From positions 1-42,738 of the forward strand of contig JANJXB010000058.1 in NCBI GenBank assembly GCA_024709245.1: a stretch of DNA of 42,738 nucleotides, in the 5' to 3' direction. Under the pieces are notes generated by a model. It had not been told where the DNA came from. It did no database searches and saw only the letters and a list, made by a program, of their open reading frames with translations. This stretch comes from Acholeplasmataceae bacterium. Its GTDB lineage: Bacteria; Bacillota_I; Bacilli_A; Acholeplasmatales; Acholeplasmataceae. Shown piece by piece: positions 18,707 through 27,265 of the stretch (its first letter is position 1; the number at the start of each line of letters is the position of its first letter). The position numbers were made by a program, and so were the translations under genes.

Positions 18707-19060
18707 CTAAATGGTTCTGATGTTGACTTTTAAATGATCATGCGTTCTAACGGAGACACTGGTTCCTCTAATCGATATGAGACGGATGAGCTCTTCCGCT
18801 GAAATATCGACTGATTCACTGATCTCGAGTCTGCGACTGCCGGAAATGAAGAGTCTGAAGATGAAAATGGGGATGGGCAAGAAGAATAAGATGGATAAGA
18901 AAAAGGTAAGCCATTTTTCTTCGGGTACCCGAATACTGAGTTTCACAAAGGATGCACGTCGGGGTTTTAAAGTCTTCTGTCTGCCATACAATTGTTTGTA
19001 GGCTTCTTTCTTGCTGATCTTTTTTTGATTCAATTGATTCAAGACTTCATTTTTTGTCAT
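18707..19060 (-). CDS. Small membrane protein with N-terminal SHOCT-like motif
   Basis: EVLNQLNQKKISKKEAYKQLYG at N-terminus; hydrophobic segment WLTFFLSILFFLPIPIFIFRLFI. Confidence 0.7.
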   Translation of the reverse strand: MTKNEVLNQLNQKKISKKEAYKQLYGRQKTLKPRRASFVKLSIRVPEEKWLTFFLSILFFLPIPIFIFRLFISGSRRLEISESVDISAEELIRLISIRGTSVSVRTHDHLKVNIRTI

Positions 19061-19100
19061 TTCTTCAACACCTTAATTAATTTTTTTAACTTACACCTTA

Positions 19101-19129
19101 ATTATATGAATTTAAAATTGATTTGTCAA
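19101..19129 (-). promoter_or_regulatory. Promoter of the DUF2089/SHOCT operon
   Basis: Perfect consensus TTGACA - 17 nt - TATAAT on the minus strand. Confidence 0.85.
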
Positions 19130-19163
19130 CAAAAAGTGCATTTTTGTTTAATAAAATCAATTT
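19115..19163. repeat. Nested, almost co-centred inverted repeat overlapping the operon promoter
   Basis: Outer arms AAATTGATTT (19115-19124) / AAATCAATTT (19154-19163); inner arms AACAAAAA (19128-19135) / TTTTTGTT (19141-19148). Centres 19139 and 19138. Confidence 0.75.
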
Positions 19164-19248
19164 CAAACTTAATTTCATGCATCTTTTCCTCAAACTTTCA
19201 AGTTTTTTTGTGATATCATAAGATTAATTAGGAAAGAAGGTAATCTCT

Positions 19249-20460
19249 ATGAACCGACTCATTGAACGTTTTTTACGCTATGTTAAAGTCGATACCCAAT
19301 CAAATCACGACACGGGTACTCATCCTTCAACAGAAAAACAGAAGAATTTATCTCGCATGCTTGTCTCTGAATTGAAAGACTTAGGACTGCCTGCATTCAT
19401 GGATGACTTTGGCTATGTTTACACAAAAATCGAAAAGAATGTGCAAGGAGCTCCAGCCATTGGATTTGTTGCACATGTGGACACTTCTCCAGATGCTCCA
19501 GGTCTGGATGTTCATCCTAGAATCATCAAGAATTATGATGGATCCATCATTAGACTGAATGATAAGTTAGAAATGGGTCCCGCTTTGTATCCTTCATTGA
19601 AACGTGTGATTGGACAAGATATCATCGTCACCGATGGTAACACCTTACTTGGCGCCGATGACAAATGTGGTGTTGCAGAAATCATGGAACTTGCAGAGTA
19701 CTTTGTTGCCAATCCAAAAGAAAAGCATGGCGATATCTTCATTTGCTTCACACCCGATGAAGAAATTGGTGAAGGTGCTGATCATTTCAATTACGAGTAC
19801 TTTAAGGCTGATTTTGCGTATACAGCCGATGGTTCAGAAGTCGGTGGTATTGAATATGAAAATTTCAATGCCGCTTCTGCTGTTGTTTCTTTTATTGGTA
19901 AATCCATCCATCCAGGTACGGCAAAAAACAAGATGATCAATGCACTTCATCTTGCAATGGAATTTCATCACCTATTACCTGTCTTTAAAAATCCAGCTTA
20001 TACTGAAAAATATGAAGGTTTCAATCATTTGACTGGATTATCTGGTGAAGTGGAGAAGGCAACATCGAAATACATCATCAGAAATCATGACATGGAAAAA
20101 TTCACAACCCAAAAGAAAGAGTTTGAAACCATTCGTGATTATATGAACGCGCGTTACGGGTACGAGGCTGTTGTGTTATCCATGAAAGATACCTACTACA
20201 ACATGTATGAAATCATTAAAAACCATATGCACATCATTGATCTTGCTGAGCAAGCCATCAAGAATGTCGGGGTTACTCCATTCTTTGAAGCCATTCGTGG
20301 CGGTACCGATGGTGCAAGACTAACCTATCAAGGCTTGTTATGTCCTAATTTAGGTACAGGTGGCTATCAATTCCATGGCAGAATGGAATTTGCATCCATC
20401 CAACAGATGGAAAAAGCAGTATCCATCTTCATCGAGATTGTAAAACTGGCTGCTCGATAA
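19249..20460 (+). CDS. pepT: Peptidase T (tripeptidase, M20B)
   Basis: GFVAHVDTSPDAPG, GADDKCGVAEIMELAEY, TPDEEIGEGADHF, IRGGTDGARLTYQGLLCPNLGTGG. Confidence 0.95.
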   Translation: MNRLIERFLRYVKVDTQSNHDTGTHPSTEKQKNLSRMLVSELKDLGLPAFMDDFGYVYTKIEKNVQGAPAIGFVAHVDTSPDAPGLDVHPRIIKNYDGSIIRLNDKLEMGPALYPSLKRVIGQDIIVTDGNTLLGADDKCGVAEIMELAEYFVANPKEKHGDIFICFTPDEEIGEGADHFNYEYFKADFAYTADGSEVGGIEYENFNAASAVVSFIGKSIHPGTAKNKMINALHLAMEFHHLLPVFKNPAYTEKYEGFNHLTGLSGEVEKATSKYIIRNHDMEKFTTQKKEFETIRDYMNARYGYEAVVLSMKDTYYNMYEIIKNHMHIIDLAEQAIKNVGVTPFFEAIRGGTDGARLTYQGLLCPNLGTGGYQFHGRMEFASIQQMEKAVSIFIEIVKLAAR

Positions 20461-20464
20461 AATG

Positions 20465-20491
20465 AAAGAACTCTCGCGAGTTCTTTTTTTT
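20465..20491 (+). terminator. Intrinsic terminator of pepT
   Basis: AAAGAACTC-TCGC-GAGTTCTTTTTTTT. Confidence 0.85.
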
Positions 20492-20499
20492 CTTCTTCC

Positions 20500-21702
20500 T
20501 TATTGAGGATGATTTACGTCTACTTTTTTCTTATACGCTTTGGGGGTGTATCCTGTTTTTTTCTTGAATGCGGTAGAAAAATGGGCAGATGAGGAAAAAT
20601 TCAGTAGATCCGAGATATCCATTAGATTCAACTCATTTTGTTCGATAAGTTTTTTAGCTTCCATGATCTTATAATCCATGATGACATCTTGGATTGTTTT
20701 ATGTGTAATCTTTTTAAATGTTCGTGAAAGATGCTCTTTTGAAACATATAATGATGAAGCGATATCGGAAACAGAAAAAGGTTCTCTCAGATTTCGATAG
20801 ATGTAAAGATGTGTTTGTCTGATGAGTTCAGGAAAATTTTGTGTCTGATAATCTCGAACAGCCTCTGCAAAAGTCGATACAATTCTAAGTGACATTTGTT
20901 CCTGGTCAAGATCACTTTTCAATTGTTCGATTTCAATACCCAGTTTCGTTGAAATTTCATGAGCATGATAGATATCGAGTCCACCTTTGATTGCAGCACG
21001 TGTGGAAATCGAGTTTAGAATAATCATCTTATTTTTCGTGTTTCTCAGTGTATCTTTAGGTGCTCTGTCGGGCAGATAAAACGTAGCCAATGAATCGATC
21101 ATCGTTTTTACACCCTCTGGATCGCCAGTTTCAATGCATTTCATGAGCTTAGCTTCAAAAGCGTAGTTATTTTTGACATAAAGTCTAATCTCATTGATAT
21201 TCTCTTTGAGCATATAAGCATCCGATTTGGATTGAACCGTTTTCAAATGGATGATTTTCGAGTCGATGTGATAACCCTGATAGGTAGTGAGTAAATGATG
21301 AATGTAGCGCAAGTCATGGGGTAGTAAAATCTGCATGTCTTCATAGAACTGGTTGAGCATGTGTGTTCGATCAGCATCGAGCTTCAATACTCTTTTCATT
21401 TGATTGATGGTTTGAATCTGATAATCATTATCTAAGAAAGGACCAATCGTCATATGAAGATTCAAATACTTAAATGAGGTAAAAACGAAATCAGATTCCT
21501 GAAATTTTTGTGTAATGATCTCACCAACCTCATTGGATGATGTTTGAATGAAATCATGCAAGAGTGATTTGACATAGTGATCGAGTTCAACCAGACTGAT
21601 GGGGTTGAGATATTCAGAAATCAGTTCATGTTCTTGTTCAATGATGACATGCATTTTAAGACTATTTGACAAATGAAATGCCAATTGATTGTATTGATTC
21701 AT
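20500..21702 (-). CDS. AraC-family transcriptional regulator
   Basis: C-terminal double HTH (SVSDIASSLYVSKEHLSRTFKKITHKTIQDVIMDYKIMEAKKLI ... SSAHFSTAFKKKTGYTPKAYKK). Confidence 0.92.
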   Translation of the reverse strand: MNQYNQLAFHLSNSLKMHVIIEQEHELISEYLNPISLVELDHYVKSLLHDFIQTSSNEVGEIITQKFQESDFVFTSFKYLNLHMTIGPFLDNDYQIQTINQMKRVLKLDADRTHMLNQFYEDMQILLPHDLRYIHHLLTTYQGYHIDSKIIHLKTVQSKSDAYMLKENINEIRLYVKNNYAFEAKLMKCIETGDPEGVKTMIDSLATFYLPDRAPKDTLRNTKNKMIILNSISTRAAIKGGLDIYHAHEISTKLGIEIEQLKSDLDQEQMSLRIVSTFAEAVRDYQTQNFPELIRQTHLYIYRNLREPFSVSDIASSLYVSKEHLSRTFKKITHKTIQDVIMDYKIMEAKKLIEQNELNLMDISDLLNFSSSAHFSTAFKKKTGYTPKAYKKKVDVNHPQ

Positions 21703-21718
21703 CAGATCACCTCACCTC

Positions 21719-21747
21719 ATTGTATGATAAATCCGTAAATATATCAA
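21719..21747 (-). promoter_or_regulatory. Promoter of the AraC-family gene
   Basis: Minus strand TTGATA - 17 nt - TACAAT. Confidence 0.7.
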
Positions 21748-21770
21748 TATTATGTAAATAAATATCATAT
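21735..21770. promoter_or_regulatory. Direct repeat, candidate AraC-type operator
   Basis: GTAAATATATCAATAT and GTAAATAAATATCATAT; ATATCA cores offset by 21 bp. Confidence 0.55.
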
Positions 21771-21826
21771 TTTTAAATGAAAGCCTTTACAATTTAAGAT
21801 AAGATTATAGCATAGGAGGATCGGTT

Positions 21827-24091
21827 ATGAAAAAAACTCTATTGAATCAAAACTGGTTATTTATGAAAGAAAAAGTTGATTTGAATCATTTGGCGAAACA
21901 TCCATTTGAAAACATCAATGTACCTCACACTTGGAACAATCTCGATGGTCAAGATGGTGGAAATGATTACTTAAGAACAGTCAGTACTTATGTCAAGTAT
22001 TTCGATTATACAACACAAAGTGATCGCGTGTTTGTTGAATTTGAAGGTGTCAATTCAGTTTCAAATGTCTATATAAACGGCACTCATCTTGGTGAACATC
22101 GAGGTGGCTATTCTACATTCCGATATGAAATCACTGATTTGATCCAAGAAAAAAACAATCAACTCGTTGTTTACGTGGATAACACTCATCATGAAGATGT
22201 CTATCCTCTAGCCGCTGATTTTACATTCTATGGTGGTATTTACCGAAATGTTTCCGTGATTGAGGTTCAAAATTTATCCTTTGATCTCAGCTATTGGGGA
22301 GGTAAGGGTGTTTATGTGACTCAAACTCAGGTAAGTCATGAAAAAGCTCATCTGACCGTTGATAGTTACATCAATAATCAAGGTACTTCAGAATTCGTTT
22401 CACTACACGTTGAAATCACTGATCATCATCAAAACATCGTTGCCAAAACAACCGAAGAGATTTCATTTCAAGATCATCATCACTCAATCCTACATTTAAC
22501 CATTGATAACCCTCATTTATGGCAAGGTACAATCGATCCATATTTATACGATGTTACGGTAAAACTAATGCATCATGACCAAGTCGTGGATTCAAGAATC
22601 ATCAAAACAGGATTACGTTATTTCTCATTTGACCACGAAGCTTTCTATTTGAATGGTGTCAAGACCAAGCTCAATGGGGTTTCCCGTCACCAAGACCGTA
22701 AAGATATCGGTAACGCCTTATCTTCTGAAATGCATCAAGAAGACATGCGACTCATCCAAGAAATCGGAGCAAACTCCATTCGTTTAGCCCATTATCAACA
22801 GGCTGATGAATTCTACGATTTATGCGATGAAGCCGGTATGATCGTTTGGGCAGAAATTCCCTACATCTCGATGTCATCAAAAACAGATTTTCAAGGGACC
22901 AATGCATTATCGCAGATGAAAGAACTCATCATTCAAAACTATAACCATTCATCCATCATCATGTGGGGCATCTCCAATGAAATCACCATTGCTGGGAAGA
23001 AAAACAATGTCGATGAAATTTTGGTAAAGCTCAACGCATTGGCAAAACAACTCGATCCTTACCGTGTAACAACCATGGCTCAAGTATCAATGTTACCTGT
23101 CAATGATGTTCAAGCTACACTTTCCGATGTACATGGATATAATCACTACTTTGGTTGGTACTCAGGGAAAGTTGAAGACTTCAAAGATTGGTTGACATAC
23201 TACCGGAGTCAAAATCCGAATCGCCCACTTTCTCTCTCAGAATATGGTGTTGAGGGCATTCATACTCTCCACTCTGAGACGCCAGTTGTTAAAGATTATT
23301 CTGAAGAATATCATGCACTATGGCACGAAAAGGCGTATGAAATCCTTGAAAACACACCATTTGTCTGGGGAACTTATATTTGGAACATGTTTGCATTTGC
23401 TGCAGATTTTAGAGATGAAGGTGGTTCTAAGGGTATGAATAACAAGGGATTGGTAACCTTTGATCGAACCCTCAAGAAAGATGCCTTCTACTACTATCAA
23501 GCAAGATGGACGACAAAACCCATGCTGCATCTCACACAAAAAAGATTTAGAGATCGCGTATTAGATCAAATTGTCGTCAAAGCTTATTCCAACCAAAATG
23601 AAGTGTCATTTTACCTCAATGATCAATGGATTGAAACTGTAAGTTCTAAAAATTCGATATTTCAATCAAGAATAACTCTTCAAATGGGCGACAACAAAAT
23701 CACTGTCAAATCCGGCAATTTGAGAGATGAAACCATTTTTGTACGAGTTCTCGAAAAGAATGTATCCTACGAGGTTCCCGCATCCGACAAAAATAAAGGT
23801 ATCATGAATTTCAATATGGCAGGAAACTGGTTTGATGATTTGTCTGAAGCAGAAAATCCAATTCAAGTCGATCCAAACTACTTATCGGTAAAGAATTCAC
23901 TCCATGAAATCATGGAAAATGAACAGGGTAAACAATTTGTTCAATCCACTTTCAAGGATTTACTGAAGCACCCATTCTTTGAAATGCTGGGTGGAATGTC
24001 CATTCAGATGATGCGCGAGATGAGTAAAGAAGGATTTCCGTATGGAGCTTTCTATAAAATCAATGAAGCATTGCAAAAAATCAAGAAATAG
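21827..24091 (+). CDS. Glycoside hydrolase family 2 (beta-galactosidase/beta-glucuronidase type), cytosolic
   Basis: GH2 sandwich domain (YVKYFDYTTQSDRVFVEFEGVNSVSNVYINGTHLGEHRGGYSTFRYEIT), NGVSRHQD, acid/base WGISNE, nucleophile-region LSEYG. No signal peptide. RBS AGGAGG. Confidence 0.93.
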   Translation: MKKTLLNQNWLFMKEKVDLNHLAKHPFENINVPHTWNNLDGQDGGNDYLRTVSTYVKYFDYTTQSDRVFVEFEGVNSVSNVYINGTHLGEHRGGYSTFRYEITDLIQEKNNQLVVYVDNTHHEDVYPLAADFTFYGGIYRNVSVIEVQNLSFDLSYWGGKGVYVTQTQVSHEKAHLTVDSYINNQGTSEFVSLHVEITDHHQNIVAKTTEEISFQDHHHSILHLTIDNPHLWQGTIDPYLYDVTVKLMHHDQVVDSRIIKTGLRYFSFDHEAFYLNGVKTKLNGVSRHQDRKDIGNALSSEMHQEDMRLIQEIGANSIRLAHYQQADEFYDLCDEAGMIVWAEIPYISMSSKTDFQGTNALSQMKELIIQNYNHSSIIMWGISNEITIAGKKNNVDEILVKLNALAKQLDPYRVTTMAQVSMLPVNDVQATLSDVHGYNHYFGWYSGKVEDFKDWLTYYRSQNPNRPLSLSEYGVEGIHTLHSETPVVKDYSEEYHALWHEKAYEILENTPFVWGTYIWNMFAFAADFRDEGGSKGMNNKGLVTFDRTLKKDAFYYYQARWTTKPMLHLTQKRFRDRVLDQIVVKAYSNQNEVSFYLNDQWIETVSSKNSIFQSRITLQMGDNKITVKSGNLRDETIFVRVLEKNVSYEVPASDKNKGIMNFNMAGNWFDDLSEAENPIQVDPNYLSVKNSLHEIMENEQGKQFVQSTFKDLLKHPFFEMLGGMSIQMMREMSKEGFPYGAFYKINEALQKIKK

Positions 24092-24139
24092 CACCAAGAA
24101 TCACATCTTGACATACAATAAAAATAAGGGAGAATAAAA

Positions 24140-25579
24140 ATGGAGAATCAACAAAGCACAATCGTCTATAAAAGTGCAAAGCCTTGGCAAATTGGTTTCT
24201 TTGCTTTAAACAACACAGCAACCAACTTGTATATGTTTGTCTTTTTGTTCATAAGTTATTATGCAACAGGTATCGCAGGACTTCTCGTCGTTGCTGTATC
24301 AACCATTTTAACAGCGATGCGTATTTTTGATGGCATCACCGATCCAATCATCGGATTTGTCATCGATAAAACCAAATCTAGATTTGGAAAATTCAGACCT
24401 TTTATGCTCATCGGAAATATCATCTTAGCGATTTCAGCCATCATCATTTTCCAAACGACGCATCTCATTCCTGAAGCATTCAGATTATTTTACTTCATTT
24501 TCATCTATGTCATTTACATCATCGGTTATACTTTCCAAACAGCAACAACCAAATCTGCACAAACAGTATTAACCAACAATCCTAAGCAAAGACCTTTGTT
24601 TACACTCTTTGATGCGATTTACAACAGTGTTTTATTCATTGGTATGCAGATGCTTATTTCTGCAGTTCTCGTTCCAAAATATGGTGGATTTACTCAAGGA
24701 CTCTTTGACACATTGCTCATCATCGCAATCCCCCTATCCCTTCTTTTCACCATCATGGCTATGGCATCGATTTGGACAAAGGATGTTGAAGCAAACTGGG
24801 GTACCGGTGAAGTTACAAAGCTCAAGGTCAAAGATTATTGGCCTGTCATCAAAGGCAATCGTCCACTCCAAATGCTCATCATCGCTGCATCAACGGACAA
24901 ATTGGCCAATTCAACAAAATCCAATGCAGTCACCACAGTCATTCTCTTCGGTATTTTAATCGCCAATTATTCATTATCGGGTACTATTGGTTTAATTGCA
25001 GTCGTTCCCACTATTCTCATCACTTTAATCGGTATTCAGTATGCTCGAAGATTGGGTATCAAGAAAGCTTATGTCGCAGCAACTTGGATCAGTATTTTCC
25101 TAAGTGTTGGATTCCTACTCTACATGTGGGCGATTGACTTAACGACCATCTCCTTAAATCCAATCAATCTTCAGACCGTTGTTTTCCTTCTCTTCCAAAT
25201 CCTGCTCAGTGGTGCTGTAGCAATCGGTGGAAATATCGTGATTCCGATGATTGCAGACTGTTCAGATTATGAGACGTATCATTCGGGCAGATATGTTCCA
25301 GGAATGATTGGTACCATCTTCTCATTCGTGGATAAGCTCATCTCCTCTTTGGCAACTGTGATTGTTGGAGGTATGGTAGCCATCATTGGTTATAAGGAAG
25401 TATTACCTCAAGTGGGTGAGGCTGCAACTCCACAATTATTCTGGGTGGGTATGACATTCTTCATTTTCATTCCAATTCTTGGATGGATTGCATCACTGAT
25501 TTCCATGAAGTTCTATAAATTAGATGGAGAATATATGAAAGAAATACAACAAACCCTGCACGATCGTAGTCTTGCATAA
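24140..25579 (+). CDS. GPH-family (glycoside-pentoside-hexuronide) cation symporter
   Basis: DGITDPIIGFVIDKTKSRFGKFRPFMLIG signature; multi-TM; downstream of the GH2 gene. Confidence 0.92.
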   Translation: MENQQSTIVYKSAKPWQIGFFALNNTATNLYMFVFLFISYYATGIAGLLVVAVSTILTAMRIFDGITDPIIGFVIDKTKSRFGKFRPFMLIGNIILAISAIIIFQTTHLIPEAFRLFYFIFIYVIYIIGYTFQTATTKSAQTVLTNNPKQRPLFTLFDAIYNSVLFIGMQMLISAVLVPKYGGFTQGLFDTLLIIAIPLSLLFTIMAMASIWTKDVEANWGTGEVTKLKVKDYWPVIKGNRPLQMLIIAASTDKLANSTKSNAVTTVILFGILIANYSLSGTIGLIAVVPTILITLIGIQYARRLGIKKAYVAATWISIFLSVGFLLYMWAIDLTTISLNPINLQTVVFLLFQILLSGAVAIGGNIVIPMIADCSDYETYHSGRYVPGMIGTIFSFVDKLISSLATVIVGGMVAIIGYKEVLPQVGEAATPQLFWVGMTFFIFIPILGWIASLISMKFYKLDGEYMKEIQQTLHDRSLA

Positions 25580-25600
25580 AAAATAAAAATCATATAATCA

Positions 25601-25639
25601 AAAAACATGTCCTCGTATTCACGATGAGGACATGTTTTT
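25601..25639. terminator. Bidirectional intrinsic terminator
   Basis: AAAAACATGTCCTC ... GAGGACATGTTTTT, 14-bp arms with T-runs on both strands. Confidence 0.88.
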
Positions 25640-25662
25640 ATTCTGTTAAGTTAGGAAGTCAT

Positions 25663-25938
25663 CTATTGATAATAGAGGCTCACAAGGGGTAGAATGATAA
25701 TACCCAAGATGATTGAGATACGGGTGTAAAGAGATAAATCTTTCCATTCGCGTTTGGTGATTTGTTTTGTCCATAGAAAAAATGCTGAATCGATGCTCAT
25801 AAAGACAAAAGAGAGCATACTAAACAGAATTTTTGTTTCTAGAGGTCCTGGAAAAGATGGATGTGTATACGATAAAATGTTGATGAATATGAAGAATCCA
25901 TACCCTAAGGCTACATAACCATACTTTAAGATTGCCAT
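25663..25938 (-). CDS. Small multi-TM membrane protein, function unknown
   Basis: 91 aa, about three hydrophobic segments; overlaps the end of the Sel1 gene by 13 bp. Confidence 0.65.
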   Translation of the reverse strand: MAILKYGYVALGYGFFIFINILSYTHPSFPGPLETKILFSMLSFVFMSIDSAFFLWTKQITKREWKDLSLYTRISIILGIIILPLVSLYYQ

Positions 25939-27188
25939 GTTGATTTCTGCAATTTCTCATAGTTATTGATGGATAACATGAGTTTGACTGCAGCCTCCAA
26001 ACCTTGATTTGCAGCTCGCTGCCATAACTCTTTCGCTTTCAGTTCATCTTTTTCGACGACTCTACCTTCAAAATACATCATGCCAAGATTATATTGAGCT
26101 ATGGCCAAATTACTATTCGCTGCTTTTTCATACCAATAAAAAGCTTTATCCAAACTTTGCTCAACGCCGTCACCTTTTTGATACATGACAGCTAAGTTGT
26201 ATTGTGCATGCGGATGTCCGAGTTGGGATGCGGATTCTAATAATTTCGCAATATTTTGATAATCTTTAGGTTCTTGTTTAATTAAGATCATCGCTAGATG
26301 ATAGAGAGCATTCTTATCTTTTTTCAGTGCTGCTTTCTCAAACCAATAAACGGCCTGATCAATGTCGACCAAAACACCTTTTCCATTTTGATGATAGAGT
26401 CCAACATAGTATTCAGACTCTGTATGATGTTGTTTGGCAGCAACCATGAACCATTCGAATGCTTTCATGGGTGATTTCGGTTCCTTTTCATGATAATACA
26501 TCGCTAAAGTGTAGGCTGCCAAAGCGTATTGCTGCGAAGCGGCTTTTTCGAGATAAATAACAGCTTTGCTCCACTCTTCAGATTCAATTGCTGTCACGCC
26601 AAGTGCATAAAGTGCATAAGGATGATCTTGTTTAGCTGCAAGTTCATAATAATGCATTGCAGATTCTTTCTGCTTTTCATCATGTCCGACAGTTTCGTAG
26701 ATCATACCAAGCATATACTGACTATCTGCATATCCCAATTCCGAAGCCTTTAAAAACCATTCGATGGCTTTAAAGATATAGCGTTGAACGCCAAATCCAT
26801 AATAGAAATAAGTTCCTAAAATATGAACGGATACAGGGTCTTTACTTTCTGCTTCAATGAGAAGCATGTCATAGTTCTTTTTAAAATAATCCCTTGCAAG
26901 ATCTTCATCTTGATCAATGCCTGAACCTGTCTGATACATCAAACCGATGGCATAACCACATTTCGATGAACCTAGTTCGTAGCCTTTGCGATAATGTTCC
27001 ATGGCCATGGCTAAATCGAGTGAAATGCCATCGCCTAAACCATAAAAACGACCCAGGAAATAATGAGCGTCGGCATAACCTAACATCGCTGCTTGAGAAA
27101 AATGTTCGATGGCAACCATGATGTTTTTCTTTTTTGTATTCAATAGATAATTCGATAAACCTGCTTGATAATGTGTTGCTGCATTCAT
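25926..27188 (-). CDS. Sel1-like repeat protein (about ten repeats)
   Basis: Repeated A-x-x-x-L-G/A-x-x-Y-x-x-G-x-G-V ... A-x-x-W/Y-x-x-K-A-A units, e.g. HAQYNLAVMYQKGDGVEQSLDKAFYWYEKAAN. Confidence 0.9.
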   Translation of the reverse strand: MNAATHYQAGLSNYLLNTKKKNIMVAIEHFSQAAMLGYADAHYFLGRFYGLGDGISLDLAMAMEHYRKGYELGSSKCGYAIGLMYQTGSGIDQDEDLARDYFKKNYDMLLIEAESKDPVSVHILGTYFYYGFGVQRYIFKAIEWFLKASELGYADSQYMLGMIYETVGHDEKQKESAMHYYELAAKQDHPYALYALGVTAIESEEWSKAVIYLEKAASQQYALAAYTLAMYYHEKEPKSPMKAFEWFMVAAKQHHTESEYYVGLYHQNGKGVLVDIDQAVYWFEKAALKKDKNALYHLAMILIKQEPKDYQNIAKLLESASQLGHPHAQYNLAVMYQKGDGVEQSLDKAFYWYEKAANSNLAIAQYNLGMMYFEGRVVEKDELKAKELWQRAANQGLEAAVKLMLSINNYEKLQKSTWQS

Positions 27189-27238
27189 ATGATCAACTCC
27201 ATGAATAGAATATCATAACTTGATGATAAAACCTTGAA

Positions 27239-27265
27239 AAAGGAATGCCACGGCGACGTGGCATT
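27239..27265 (-). terminator. Intrinsic terminator after the SGNH gene
   Basis: AATGCCACG-N4-CGTGGCATT followed by CCTTTTT on the minus strand. Confidence 0.72.
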
